64,000 nucleotides of DNA from Streptomyces sp. YIM 121038 (lineage in GTDB: Bacteria; Actinomycetota; Actinomycetes; Streptomycetales; Streptomycetaceae), in assembly GCF_006088715.1 (NCBI RefSeq), contig NZ_CP030771.1, positions 4,278,001 through 4,342,000 of the forward strand. Reading direction: 5' to 3'. Made by a program: the position numbers and the translations under genes. Below are positions 15,882 through 24,837 of this stretch, piece after piece. Numbering within the stretch: the first letter of the stretch is position 1; every line of letters starts with the position of its first letter. Under the pieces are notes generated by a model, which did not search any database, was not told where the DNA came from, and worked only from the letters and a program-made list of their open reading frames with translations.

Positions 15882-16226
15882 ATGCCCGCGAAGGACGAGC
15901 TGGCCCGGCGCCGGTACGAGAGGCTGGTCGCCCGGCTTGAGTCGCTGTTGCGGGCCGCGCTGAAGCCGGAGTACGAGGGGTACTACGGGCAGCTGATCCT
16001 CGGCACGAACGATCTTGCGGAGATGGGCGAGCTCAAGGACGTCCGGCGTGCCGCCAGGGAAGCGGGACGGCGTCTCGGCTGGAAGACGACCACCCGCCTC
16101 GGCGGTGACCGGCTCTTCGTCCTCGACGAGCGGAAGGCTCCCGAGGAGATCGAGCGACTGGCCGGAGATGCAGCCGCTGCCGCGATCAACCGGGCCCGGC
16201 AGGAAAGCCACCGACCGCGCGGCTGA
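15882..16226 (+). CDS. Hypothetical 114-residue protein between att and integrase
   Basis: Highly charged and helical: DELARRRYERLVARLE near the start, then EYEGYYGQLILGTNDLAEMG and GRRLGWKTTTRLGGDRLFVL. It has no recognised family or membrane segment. It runs convergent to the integrase gene across a hairpin terminator. Its place between attL and int suggests a conserved element-associated protein, possibly DNA-binding given its basic middle. ATG at 15882 is preceded by GTGGGGAG at about 9 bases. Confidence 0.6.
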   Translation: MPAKDELARRRYERLVARLESLLRAALKPEYEGYYGQLILGTNDLAEMGELKDVRRAAREAGRRLGWKTTTRLGGDRLFVLDERKAPEEIERLAGDAAAAAINRARQESHRPRG

Positions 16227-16247
16227 TCTGATCCGAGGGAGACGCAA

Positions 16248-16285
16248 GGCGCCGCCCAACCGCATCAGCACGGTGGGGCGGCGCC
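16248..16285. terminator. Hairpin between convergent genes
   Basis: GGCGCCGCCC (16248-16257) pairs with GGGCGGCGCC (16276-16285). Flanking CCGAGGG and CCCTCGG extend the symmetry after an interruption. It lies between the stop of the 114-residue protein and the stop of the integrase gene, a typical bidirectional terminator. Confidence 0.8.
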
Positions 16286-16321
16286 CTCGGTTACAGCTCC
16301 CCGGCACGGATCAGGCACACA

Positions 16322-17560
16322 TCACGCGGCATCGTCCTCCAGGGTGGCCACCGCCTCGGCGGCCTCACGGGCCTTCCGCTCCGCCTTCTCCAGCTTGGCC
16401 TTCGCCTTGGCCAGTTGCTTGGAGCGGCGCTTGTGCATCTTCTTCGAGACCTCGTCCAGGCGGTCCGGGAAGAGGTGCCCATACGTGTCCAGGGTCAGCG
16501 TCGCGGACTTGTGGCCCAGCATCGTCTGTACGACGTTGACGTCCGCACCGCTGGCGATGGCGAGCGAAGCTGCCGTGTGCCTCAGCTTGTGCGGGGTGAC
16601 CTTGAGATGCCCCAGCCCGGCCTTCACGACCGCCGGCGCGAAGAACCGCTGACGGAAGTTGCGTGCCCGTAGCGGTCCACCCTGCGGGGCCGTGAAGAGC
16701 AACTGCTCGTCTCCCCGTCCCCGGACGTGCGGCTTCAACTCCTCGGCCAGGAACCGCGGGATCGGTACCGACCGGCGCTCGTGGTTCTTGGGGGTGTCGA
16801 GGTAGAGCTTGCCGTTGTCCTCGGCGTACGCCTCCACGATGTGCGCCCGGCAGGCGTCCAAGTCGACGCGGCCCACCTTCAGCGCGGACGCCTCGCCCCA
16901 GCGCAGGCCGGTGTAGGCCAGCAGCAGGATGAACACGCGGTAAGCGCCTGACGCGTTGGCCAGTGCGTCGACCTGCATGTCGTCGAGGTACACGTGGTCA
17001 GCCGGCATCGCCTTGGGCAAGGGCACGCCGACAGCCGGGGTGGCCGCCAGACGACGGGCCTTGACGGCATAGTCGAGAACTCGGCTGAGGACGACGTACG
17101 CCTTGCGGACCGACCGGGGGCTGAGCTTCCTGCCGCCGGTCGCCTCGCCGGACAGCAGATCCGCGAGCCACTCGGCGATGTCCTCGAAGTGGATGCGGTC
17201 CAGTGGGGTGGTGCCCCACTTGGGGATCACGTGGACGTCGAGAACACCGCGGTACCGAGCCCGGGTTGAGCGCTTGAGGTGGAGCTGCGCCGCCAGCCAG
17301 GACTCCGCCACCTCGGCGAACTTCACCCGTGCGGCGGCCGGATCACGATAGGAGCCGTCGCTGAGACGCGACTCCATCCTCGTCCGCTCCGTCTCGGCGT
17401 CGACCTTGCGGGCGAAGGTCTTCATCTTGGGCTTGCCGTCGGGGCCGTACCAGCGCACGCGGTAGCGCCCCGGTGGCGTACGCCCGGCCCGCTTGGCTTC
17501 CGCCACGGCCTCTACGTACGCCGCGTGCCCTATGCGGTCCTCAATCCAGACCCGCGCCAA
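16322..17560 (-). CDS. int: Tyrosine recombinase, integrase of element B
   Basis: A 412-residue phage-type integrase that would recombine attP with the tRNA-Arg(CCU) site. The N-terminal arm-binding and core-binding domains (residues 30-175) precede the catalytic domain. The active-site set is visible: Arg220 in YTGLRWGEAS, HKLRH (His324, Arg327), His350 in MLGHKS and the nucleophile Tyr360 in LDTYGHLF. The start is TTG at 17560, directly adjoining the TAG of the upstream XRE gene, with GGAGGGGG about 8 bases upstream. The C-terminus is a Lys/Ala-rich helix. Its poor start codon may keep integrase levels low. Confidence 0.95.
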   Translation of the reverse strand: MARVWIEDRIGHAAYVEAVAEAKRAGRTPPGRYRVRWYGPDGKPKMKTFARKVDAETERTRMESRLSDGSYRDPAAARVKFAEVAESWLAAQLHLKRSTRARYRGVLDVHVIPKWGTTPLDRIHFEDIAEWLADLLSGEATGGRKLSPRSVRKAYVVLSRVLDYAVKARRLAATPAVGVPLPKAMPADHVYLDDMQVDALANASGAYRVFILLLAYTGLRWGEASALKVGRVDLDACRAHIVEAYAEDNGKLYLDTPKNHERRSVPIPRFLAEELKPHVRGRGDEQLLFTAPQGGPLRARNFRQRFFAPAVVKAGLGHLKVTPHKLRHTAASLAIASGADVNVVQTMLGHKSATLTLDTYGHLFPDRLDEVSKKMHKRRSKQLAKAKAKLEKAERKAREAAEAVATLEDDAA

Positions 17561-17842
17561 CTAGCACCCCCTCCGGTCATCACGGGACACCGACGGGAGC
17601 GGCAGGAGCAGGGTCGTGGGAGCAACACCGAGCGCCGTGGCGATGGCGACGAGGTCGTCGATGTCGCAGCGGCGGCGGGCGCGCTCGGTGCGGCTGAGGG
17701 CGGTGTTGGTCATCGGGCGGCCCAGTGCGGTGCAGCGGGCGGCGAGCTGGTGCTGGGTCAGGCCGCGCACGAGGCGTAGGTGCTCGATGGCGCGGGCGGC
17801 GTGGAGGCCGGCGGGGCCTATTTCGACAGGTCGGTTTGGCAT
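17561..17842 (-). CDS. Small XRE-family regulator coupled to integrase
   Basis: A 93-residue protein with an XRE helix-turn-helix (HLRLVRGLTQHQLAARC, then NTALSRTERARRRCDIDDLV). Its stop abuts the integrase start with no gap, so they share a transcript. It probably represses or tunes int and the divergent xis/replication genes through the repeat-bearing region to its right. Confidence 0.82.
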   Translation of the reverse strand: MPNRPVEIGPAGLHAARAIEHLRLVRGLTQHQLAARCTALGRPMTNTALSRTERARRRCDIDDLVAIATALGVAPTTLLLPLPSVSRDDRRGC

Positions 17843-18213
17843 GACAGATAGCTTTAGCTTGCAATCGGCCGCCGTGGCAATAGCTTGCTCAACTATCCGA
17901 GAAAAGTGATTGCGACTGCCTCTATTCCATTTTTCTTGAGTAAGCGAGGCTGGGGTGAAGGTGTCCCCTCACGCTGGGTCCGTCGGGCCATCTGATGCCC
18001 TGAGCAGCTGTGTTTCCCCCGCCAGGGCAGGGGGGCGGAAATCAGGGGTCCGGTTGACAGCGATTTCGGCAACCGGGGATCCGCCCTTACTGTTTTGTCA
18101 TCGTCGGCCATACCAAGAAGTTGTACGGAGTTTCAAAGTAAACACTGGACTTCTTCGCCGACGCTGTGGCTTTGTTGTCCAGGCCCGATTGACCGATATC
18201 GAAAAGGAGCCCT
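17843..18213. promoter_or_regulatory. Divergent control region between int operon and xis-like gene
   Basis: A 371-base gap between the leftward XRE-int pair and the rightward helix-turn-helix gene. TAGCTTGC occurs at 17855-17862 and again at 17881-17888, 26 bp apart, just upstream of the XRE gene. It is likely the operator for that protein. The stretch 17840-17940 and 18085-18170 is A+T-rich for this genome, fitting promoters. No further gene seen. Confidence 0.5.
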
Positions 18214-18474
18214 GTGCCGAACCCTTCCGCCCGCCACACCCGCACCCCCGCCACCGCCACCGCCACCGCCACCGCCGATGCGACCAGGCGCGGCCCGCTG
18301 GCCACCCCCGCGGAGGTAGCCGCGTACCTCGGGGTGCCGGTGAAGACGCTCTACCAGTGGAAGTACCGGGGCATCGGCCCCAACGTGCACAAGGGCGGCC
18401 GTCACCTGCGCTACCGCTGGCACGAGGTGGACGCCTGGCTGAACGCCCAGGCCACGTACGACCTCGCGGTCTGA
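18214..18474 (+). CDS. AlpA/MerR-type helix-turn-helix protein, probable excisionase
   Basis: An 86-residue protein. The N-terminal third is a low-complexity Thr/Ala tract (TPATATATATADAT). The rest is a winged-helix domain: LATPAEVAAYLGVPVKTLYQ, then WKYRGIGPNVHKGGRHLRY and VDAWL. This is the typical element-encoded Xis/AlpA fold. The GTG at 18214 has AAAAGGAG at 4 bases. It precedes the DUF3631 gene, as is common in actinobacterial integrative elements. Confidence 0.85.
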   Translation: MPNPSARHTRTPATATATATADATRRGPLATPAEVAAYLGVPVKTLYQWKYRGIGPNVHKGGRHLRYRWHEVDAWLNAQATYDLAV

Positions 18475-18615
18475 AACCCGTCTCGGGACAGCAAAGCGGC
18501 TCCCGGCGAGCCACCGCCGGGAGCCGCGGGAGTCCCTGCCTCATCGCCCTTGCCCGAACGATCGAACCGGTGCGGCCGGACATTGCCCGCCCAGCCGCAC
18601 CAGAGAGGAACGCCT

Positions 18616-19887
18616 GTGGACGAACCTACGTCCTCCACCGCCCCCACCTCGACGCCCGACGTGCCGGCCAGCGTCGCCATTCTCGGCCAGTCGGCCATTC
18701 CCGCCGCAGCTCCCGCAGACCAGGACCGCGACGGCGCGGCCTCAGCAGGGCCACTGCCCGAGGGCGCGCAGATCCTGGCTGCCCTGCGGGCGCAGCTCCG
18801 GCGGTACGTGGCGATGCCGAGCGAGGAGGCCGTCACGGCCGTGGCGCTGTGGATCGCTGCGACGCATCTGCAGCGTGCGTGGCAGCACGCACCTCGCCTG
18901 GCGATCGTCGCTCCGGAGAAGCGGTGCGGTAAGTCCCGCCTGCTGGACATCGTGACGGAGACCGTGCACAACCGCCTGATCACGGTCAACGCCAGCGCGG
19001 CGGCGATCTTCCGGTCGATCGATGGGGACGACCCGCCCACCCTCCTGGTCGACGAGGCCGACACGCTCTTCAGCAGCCCCAGGGCCGCGGAGAAGAACGA
19101 GGAGGTACGCGGGCTGATCAATGCCGGTCACCAGCGCGGCCGGCCCACCCTGCGGGTATCCGGGCCCGAGCACCAGGTGCAGGAGTTCCCCACCTTCGCC
19201 ATGGCCGCACTCGCCGGGATCGGCGACCTGCCCGACACGATGCAGGACCGGGCGGTGGTCATCCGCATGCGCCGCCGCGCGGCGGGCGAGAAGGTTGCAT
19301 CCTTCCGCACCGGCCGGGACACCCCCGCCCTGAACGCGATCCGCGACCGCCTCCATGCCTGGCTCCAGCCGCTGTACGCCCAGGCCATGGAGATGGAGCC
19401 GCCCATGCCGGTCGAGGACCGCGCGGCGGACACCTGGGAACCGCTGGTCATCATCGCCGACCTCGCCGGGGGCGACTGGCCCGCGCTCGCACGCACCGCC
19501 TGCCGCACCATGACCGACTACGAAGCCGGCCAAGACGAGGAGGGCGGGCTGCGCACCCGCCTCCTCGTCGGCATCCGCCGCGCCTTCGCCACTGTGGGCG
19601 ATCCGACCGTGCTCAGCACGAAACACTTGCTGGAGTACCTGAACGCGGACAGGGAAGCACCGTGGGCGGAATACGGCGCCAACGGGCTGACCCCGCGCGG
19701 ACTGCAGCTGCTCCTGAAGCCCTACGGCATCGGCTCGGCCAACCGCCGCTTCCCCGACGGCACCCAGGCCAAGGGCTTCGCGCGCAACCAATTCCTCGAC
19801 ACCTGGGCCCGCTACTGCCCCGAACCGAAGGCGGCGGACGCGCCCGCCTCGTCAGCCGACGGGCCGATGCCCGGCACCGCAGCCTGA
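18616..19887 (+). CDS. DUF3631 ATPase-like protein (element B)
   Basis: A 423-residue protein. A degenerate Walker A, IVAPEKRCGKSRLLDI, is followed by Walker B TLLVDEADTLF and a sensor-like segment GHQRGRPTLRV. The C-terminal DUF3631 region (from about residue 190) ends in GFARNQFLDTWARYCPEP. Family members occur next to primase-polymerase or mobilisation genes in actinobacterial elements and are presumed replication or DNA-handling ATPases. The GTG at 18616 has GAGAGGAA upstream; the frame is open back to 18550. The C-terminal 110 residues match the truncated copy at 1-357. Confidence 0.82.
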   Translation: MDEPTSSTAPTSTPDVPASVAILGQSAIPAAAPADQDRDGAASAGPLPEGAQILAALRAQLRRYVAMPSEEAVTAVALWIAATHLQRAWQHAPRLAIVAPEKRCGKSRLLDIVTETVHNRLITVNASAAAIFRSIDGDDPPTLLVDEADTLFSSPRAAEKNEEVRGLINAGHQRGRPTLRVSGPEHQVQEFPTFAMAALAGIGDLPDTMQDRAVVIRMRRRAAGEKVASFRTGRDTPALNAIRDRLHAWLQPLYAQAMEMEPPMPVEDRAADTWEPLVIIADLAGGDWPALARTACRTMTDYEAGQDEEGGLRTRLLVGIRRAFATVGDPTVLSTKHLLEYLNADREAPWAEYGANGLTPRGLQLLLKPYGIGSANRRFPDGTQAKGFARNQFLDTWARYCPEPKAADAPASSADGPMPGTAA

Positions 19888-19904
19888 CTCGACACCACTC
19901 GCAT

Positions 19905-20019
19905 CACTCGTCCCCGCACAGGTCAGCGCGGGGACGAGTGAACAGCCCGCAACGAGTCGTCTCGACATCACCACGCCACTCGTACCTGTGCTGACCAGGC
20001 ACGCGACGAGTGGTACGAG
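19905..20019. promoter_or_regulatory. Two inverted repeats upstream of DUF2637 gene (element B)
   Basis: The first is a perfect 13-bp repeat, CACTCGTCCCCGC (19905-19917) with GCGGGGACGAGTG (19928-19940), around an ACAGGTCAGC loop. The second is CTCGTACC (19979-19986) with GGTACGAG (20012-20019), enclosing CTGACCAG. Positions and core motifs match those of element A (373-489), so the structure is conserved between elements even where the bases differ. Confidence 0.65.
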
Positions 20020-20095
20020 TCCCAGCACCTCGCAGCCACAGCGCCCTGCCCCGCTGCCGGCCTGCTCGCAGGTGCCCACCCACCGGAGGTCTCCC

Positions 20096-20926
20096 CTGCC
20101 CCCACACGAACCCACCACACCCAGATCCGCCGTGCCCAAGACCGGCGCCATCCGGTTCGGCATCGCCCTGCTCGGCACGATCGGCTTCGTCCTGTCCTAT
20201 GACGCCCTGTGGCAGATGGCCGTGGCCGCCCATATCCGCCCGCTCTTCGCCATCGGCTTCCCCCTCGTCATCGACGGGTTCATCGCCATCGGCATCGGCA
20301 CCCTGCTCCTGGTACGCACCGCGTCGAAGGCTGCCCGCCTGTACGTGTGGCTCCTCGTCAGCCTGGCGACCGCGCTGAGCATCTGGGCCAACGCGCTCCA
20401 CGCCGTACGTCTCAACCAGCAGGCCCTGGGCGGCGGTCTGCAGCTCAACGACTGGACCGTAGCCGTGCTCTCCGCGCTCCCGCCGCTCGCGCTGGCCGGC
20501 GCGGTGCACTTCTACCAGATCATCCAGAGTGACCTCGCGCTGGCTGCCGATCGGGAAGACACCGACCCGGTAGCCAGCGGCGCCACCTCGGACGTTCAGC
20601 TGCCCACACACCTCAAGGTGGCGGGTGCCCCGCCAGAGGTGGCGGAAGACGCTTCCCATGTGGCGGATGCCTCCGCCGCTTCCCCTGCGTCCGACACAGA
20701 GGAGTCGGACACCGTCGATACCGAGCTGCTCGCCCTCGCCCGCCGTGCGCCGCGTGGACGCGGAGGCAAAGCCTCACGCCGCCACATCGAGGACGCGGTT
20801 CGGAGCACCGGCCGCACGATCGGCAAGGACGAGGCGGAACGCGTCAAGGACGCGCTCCAGGCCGAACTCGACGAAGCCGCAGCAGCCAAACCGAGCGAGA
20901 CCGCGCCAGCGGCGATCGCCTCCTGA
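20096..20926 (+). CDS. DUF2637 membrane protein (element B copy)
   Basis: About 276 residues if translation begins at the CTG at 20096, which has GGAGGT 5 bases upstream and matches the start of the element A copy. A GTG at 20132 is the alternative conventional start. Four hydrophobic segments in the first 140 residues carry the family pattern (VLSYDALWQMAV, FPLVIDGFIAIGIGTLLL, SIWANALHAVRLNQQ). The polar C-terminal half ends in GRGGKASRRHIEDAV and an alanine-rich helix. Probably a membrane component of transfer or element maintenance; no biochemical role is established. Confidence 0.72.
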   Translation: MPPHEPTTPRSAVPKTGAIRFGIALLGTIGFVLSYDALWQMAVAAHIRPLFAIGFPLVIDGFIAIGIGTLLLVRTASKAARLYVWLLVSLATALSIWANALHAVRLNQQALGGGLQLNDWTVAVLSALPPLALAGAVHFYQIIQSDLALAADREDTDPVASGATSDVQLPTHLKVAGAPPEVAEDASHVADASAASPASDTEESDTVDTELLALARRAPRGRGGKASRRHIEDAVRSTGRTIGKDEAERVKDALQAELDEAAAAKPSETAPAAIAS

Positions 20927-20958
20927 CCACCGGCCGCTGCCAACCGCGTCCCGCACCT

Positions 20959-20990
20959 CTCGTCCCCGCGCACGTCAGCGCGGGGACGAG
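20959..20990. promoter_or_regulatory. Perfect 12-bp inverted repeat upstream of mobC (element B)
   Basis: CTCGTCCCCGCG (20959-20970) and CGCGGGGACGAG (20979-20990) flank the loop CACGTCAG. The same arm sequence (CTCGTCCCCGC) appears in the hairpin at 19905-19940, so one protein could bind both and tie together the DUF2637 and mob genes. Confidence 0.6.
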
Positions 20991-21060
20991 TCTCCCTTCG
21001 GTGACGAGTCGACCCGACATCACCGCACTCCCCGATCCACACCCCACCGAGTAGGCCCCC

Positions 21061-21724
21061 ATGCCAGCACCACAGCACGAACTGCCCACCACGCAACAGG
21101 AGATGACCACGACCACAGCAACCACCACCGCGTCAGCAAGGTATCCCGCTGGACCGTCCACAGGCCGGTCCCACGGGGAAGCCTCCGCCCCTGGGGTGGC
21201 GGAGGTACTCGGGCACCAGGGGGTGCCCGAGAAGGAGGAGCAGCCCGCCGACGCCGACCCCGCCGTGTCGCTGCCGCGCGCCCGCCGAAGCAGCTGCCCT
21301 GCACCGACTCGCCCAACGTCGTAAGCCCGACCCAGGCGGCCGTCGCAAGAAGCGCGTCGATGCCCGTTACAGCGTTGAGGAGAGGGACGCAATCCGTGCC
21401 AAGGCCACGTCGCTGAACCTCAGCGGCGCTCACTACGTCGCCGCCGTCACCCTGGCCCACGTTGAAGGTGACCTCGCTGTGCCCGGCCAACGCACCCAGC
21501 TGGACGACTACATCGACGAGCTGACCGCCCTGCGTCGCGAGGTCGCCGCCATCGGCCACAACATCAACCAGATCGCCAAGAAGCTCAACTCCGGCGGCCA
21601 TCCACACCCTGGGGACACCGCCGCCCTGGCCCAGGCCGAGCACACGCTGACCGCCGTCGGCGCCACGGTCCGCGACGTCGCGGCGGCCGCGAACCAGGCC
21701 GTCTCCAAGAAGGCGGCCCGATGA
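21061..21724 (+). pseudogene. MobC-like gene with frameshift (element B copy)
   Basis: Aligned with the intact copy at 1480-2127, the frame runs from ATG 21061 to SLPRAR. One extra C within 21281-21283 then shifts it to an early TAA at 21322-21324. The other frame continues the homology without further damage (KPDPGGRRKKRVDARYS, GAHYVAAVTLAHVEGD, AIGHNINQIAKKLNSGG) to the TGA that overlaps the relaxase ATG. It could be a real inactivation, a sequencing error in a GC run or, less likely, programmed frameshifting. Because the rest of the frame is intact, the lesion is recent or artefactual. Confidence 0.82.
21129..21205. other. Conserved DNA segment, candidate oriT region (element B)
   Basis: The counterpart of 1542-1618, with 5 differences in 77 bases. 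It contains GGACCGTCCACAGGCCGGTCC (a 6-bp inverted repeat, GGACCG/CGGTCC) and is followed by a perfect hairpin CGGGCACC-AGGG-GGTGCCCG at 21209-21228. It overlaps the 5' part of the mobC frame. Proposed as oriT by position and conservation only. Confidence 0.4.
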
Positions 21725-23445
21725 TCGCGAAGATCGGCGGCGGCAAGGACACCGCCGGCCTGATCCGCTACCTCTTCGACACCAAGAAAGCCAAGGACCA
21801 CACCGACCCGCACCTGGTGGCCTCCTGGGACGGCTTCGCCCCCGACCCCGGCCGCGCCAACGACTTCGACACCACGAAGAGACTCCTGGTGGCCGACCTC
21901 GACCTGCACGTCAAGCAGGCTCGGCGGCTCGGCCGCGCACCCGAGAAACACACCTGGCACTGCTCGATCCGGGCCGCCGAGACCGACCGCCACCTGAGCG
22001 ACGAGGAGTGGGCCGACATCGCCCGCCGCGTCGTTGCCGCCACCGGCATCGCACCCGACCGCGATCCGGACGGCTGCCGCTGGGTCGCCGTACGCCACGC
22101 ACCCGACCACATCCACATCGCCGCCACCAAAGTCCGCGGCGACCTGCGCACCGCACGCCACTGGAACGACTACCTCACCGCCGACCGCGAACTCGCAGCC
22201 ATCGAGAAGGAATACGGCCTCCACCAAGTCGTGCGCGGGGACCGCACCGCCGCCAAACGGCCCACCCGCGCCGAGCAGGAGAAGGCCCGCCGCCAAGGAC
22301 GCAAGACAACCTCACGCGAACAGCTGCGCACCACCGTCCGCCAGCTGGTGTCCATCGCCACCAGCCCGGAAGAGTTCCTCCGCCTCCTCGACAGTGTCGA
22401 CGGGGTCCGCGTCGACGTCCAGCACTTCCCCTCCGGGGACATACGCAGCTACAAGGTCGCCGTCGAAGGCGACACCAACGCCGCCAGCGAGCCGGTCTGG
22501 TTCTCCGGCTCCCATCTCGCCCCCGACCTGTCCTTCCCCAAAATCCGCGAGCGCCTCACCGGCATCGAACCCCCACCAGCCACCGAGCCGGGCAGCCGAC
22601 GCAAGCCGAACCTCTGGCACCAGGCCACCGCCGCGGCCGAACGCATCCCCCACCACCTCGACCACAGCGACGACACCGTCGCCCAGGCACACATCGCGGC
22701 CTTCGCCGAGGCCCTCGACATCCTGCCGCTGCTCGCCCCCGACCACCTGTTCCGGCAGCTCCAGCAGGCTGCCCTCGCGTTCGAACGCGCCTCCCGCTCC
22801 CGCATCCGGGACCAGCAGGACCAGGCCCGCGCCCTGCGCGGCGCCGTACGAGCGCTACGCACGACACCGGCCACCGGCGACGGGAGCGGGCTGGCGATGT
22901 TCCTCGACATCGCCGTCCTGGTCGTGATCGCCGCCACCCGCTGGCACCAGGCCCGCCACCATGACCAGCAGGTCGCCGCTGCCCAGCAGACCTTGGTCCA
23001 CCTCCAAGCGGCCTACGAGCAGGCAGCGGCTCAACCACTGTCCGCCCTGGCTCAGCGCAGGCCACCTGCCCGCGCCGTGAAACGCCACGCCCGGCACCTA
23101 CGAGCCGTCCTGCCCGACCACGCCGAGCAAGTCCTCGCAGACCCCGCCTGGCCGGCACTAGCCGCCACTCTCACCCAAGCCGAGATAGCAGGCCACGACC
23201 CCCAACAGCTCCTCCAGCACGCCGCCCGTCAGCGCTCACTGGACGACGCTCGCTCACCTGCCAGAACCCTGACCTGGCGCATCCAACGCCTCGGCACGAG
23301 GCCGGCACCCAGCGAGCAAGCGCGAGCCGCCCAAGCCGGCATGGCCGCGATCGGGCGACCGGGGCAGCCTGCTGCCTCTGCCAACCTTGCACCGAGCCTC
23401 GCCCACCAACCTGGCACGACAGCAGCACGTCGCCGACGCAGCTGA
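21721..23445 (+). CDS. MOBP-type relaxase (MobA/VirD2-like), element B
   Basis: A 574-residue relaxase. Likely catalytic Tyr17 is in IRYLFD, and the metal-binding triad is in VRHAPDHIHIAATK (His126, His130, His132). Nearly identical to the element A relaxase over the first 200 residues and clearly different in the helical C-terminal region (for example EFLRLLDSVDGVRVDV and a longer Pro/Ala-rich tail). The start overlaps the stop of the broken mobC frame (ATGA), so its translation may suffer if mobC translation ends early at 21324. Confidence 0.92.
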   Translation: MIAKIGGGKDTAGLIRYLFDTKKAKDHTDPHLVASWDGFAPDPGRANDFDTTKRLLVADLDLHVKQARRLGRAPEKHTWHCSIRAAETDRHLSDEEWADIARRVVAATGIAPDRDPDGCRWVAVRHAPDHIHIAATKVRGDLRTARHWNDYLTADRELAAIEKEYGLHQVVRGDRTAAKRPTRAEQEKARRQGRKTTSREQLRTTVRQLVSIATSPEEFLRLLDSVDGVRVDVQHFPSGDIRSYKVAVEGDTNAASEPVWFSGSHLAPDLSFPKIRERLTGIEPPPATEPGSRRKPNLWHQATAAAERIPHHLDHSDDTVAQAHIAAFAEALDILPLLAPDHLFRQLQQAALAFERASRSRIRDQQDQARALRGAVRALRTTPATGDGSGLAMFLDIAVLVVIAATRWHQARHHDQQVAAAQQTLVHLQAAYEQAAAQPLSALAQRRPPARAVKRHARHLRAVLPDHAEQVLADPAWPALAATLTQAEIAGHDPQQLLQHAARQRSLDDARSPARTLTWRIQRLGTRPAPSEQARAAQAGMAAIGRPGQPAASANLAPSLAHQPGTTAARRRRS

Positions 23446-23643
23446 TCCCTGGCGTAGGGGTCACGCGGCCACGGATCTGGACAGCCAACGGATGACACAG
23501 TGGCAGGCCCTGAAAGAACACGCAGATCACAGCGTCGGCGTACGCGGAGATCGAGGACTTACACGAAGTTGGTCGGGTAGGGGATCGGTTTCGTCGACGA
23601 ATCTCATGGCGGATGGAGGGAAGCGCCGACGAGAGGCGTGTGG

Positions 23644-23680
23644 GGCCGCCCGCCCAGTGCAGGAGGTGGGCGGGGCGGCC
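23644..23680. terminator. GC-rich hairpin between relaxase and HPrK-like gene
   Basis: GGCCGCC-CGCCCA (23644-23656) pairs with TGGGCG-GGGCGGCC (23667-23680) with a one-base bulge. It lies between convergent transcripts, 20 bases from the stop of the leftward HPrK-like gene. The rest of 23446-23703 shows no gene. Confidence 0.65.
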
Positions 23681-23703
23681 GATGTACCGGATGGCCGGTC
23701 GGG

Positions 23704-24837
23704 CTAGACGACCGCGATGTCGTCGGCGGTCTTGGTCAGGAGTGCACTGTTCGCAGCGGCGTCGTGAGTGAGCATGAGTGACCGGTGAGGCAGCTGGCCA
23801 AGCTGCTCGACGAGAGCTGTGGTGTTATCTGATGCGGTGGCTGGGATGAGGCCGAAGATGTCCGGGTAGCGGTCCTCGGTCGTCGTGCTGAACACGTCGC
23901 TTTCGGTGAGGGCGCGGTCGTCTGCGAGCACAGCCGGAGACGCCTCGGGGTTGACCGTGGGGAAGAGCAGTCCGGCGGCTGTGGCTTCGGTGGCCAGGGT
24001 GAGGCCGAGCCAGGTGGCGAGCTGGTCGGGGAAGAACTGGGGCTTGAGTTCCTTGCCGTCCGCGCGCCACACGGGCTCTCGGCGCCCGTCGCCCAGGGCT
24101 TCGGTCACGCTCGGGTGCTGGGTGGGGTGGAGCTGTTCGCCGGCGAGCACCCTTTCGCGTACCGGGTCGTACAGGCCGGTCGCGTCCAGCAGGCCGAGGC
24201 CGATGGCGGCGGCCGACGGCCACGGCAGCACCTTGACTGTTCCGTCCGCCTCGGTTCGGGCGAACACACGGTCGTTGGCGAGTAGCCCCCACCCCTGGCG
24301 GGCCAGCAGAAGAGCCGTGGTGGTCTTCCCGGCGCCCTTCTTGCCGAGGGTGAGCACCGCGCGGCCGTCTTTGACGGCGGCGGAGGCGTGGAGGACGGTC
24401 CAGCCGTCGGCGAGGAGCTGGGCGCGTACGAGTTCGCGGGCGAGGCGGGCGGCGGCCACGGCGACGGGCTGGGGGTGCTCGCCGACGATGGTGAGGCGGT
24501 ACCGGTCGGCCTGGTAGGCGAGGCGTTCGTCGGGCTGCGCGGCGTGCGTGACGCCGTCGTGTCGGGATAGGAGGGTGCGGGCGCCGGCGTATTCGGTCTC
24601 GGCGAACCCGTAGTCGTGGATGAGGGTCTCGATGTCGTCCACCCGGTTGGGGCCGGTGTCGGCGAGGACCAGGGCGCCGCGGCCTTCGGCGATGCCAGTG
24701 CCCGTGGGGGCCTTGGCGGGGGTGGCGTTCCACCAGGGGCCGAAGTAGCGGCGGGACCATTCGGTGATCTCCTCCATCTGGGAGGCGACCGTCACGGTGG
24801 CGGTATCGGCGGCGATATGGGTAGCGGTCAGCGGCAC
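23704..24837 (-). CDS. HPr kinase/PEPCK-like P-loop kinase
   Basis: A 377-residue protein. The first 110 residues are of unknown fold. A kinase core follows with WTVLHASAAVKDGRAVLTLG and the Walker A GKKGAGKTTTALLL (Lys171), then LLANDRVFA, where HPr kinases usually have SDD. The core resembles HPrK-like proteins that modify peptides in lasso-peptide and related clusters, more than bacterial HprK itself. The GTG at 24837 (AAGGAG upstream) lies inside the end of the dehydrogenase gene, giving a 10-base overlap and coupled translation. It is the last gene of a three-gene operon with two kinase folds. Substrate unknown. Confidence 0.72.
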   Translation of the reverse strand: MPLTATHIAADTATVTVASQMEEITEWSRRYFGPWWNATPAKAPTGTGIAEGRGALVLADTGPNRVDDIETLIHDYGFAETEYAGARTLLSRHDGVTHAAQPDERLAYQADRYRLTIVGEHPQPVAVAAARLARELVRAQLLADGWTVLHASAAVKDGRAVLTLGKKGAGKTTTALLLARQGWGLLANDRVFARTEADGTVKVLPWPSAAAIGLGLLDATGLYDPVRERVLAGEQLHPTQHPSVTEALGDGRREPVWRADGKELKPQFFPDQLATWLGLTLATEATAAGLLFPTVNPEASPAVLADDRALTESDVFSTTTEDRYPDIFGLIPATASDNTTALVEQLGQLPHRSLMLTHDAAANSALLTKTADDIAVV

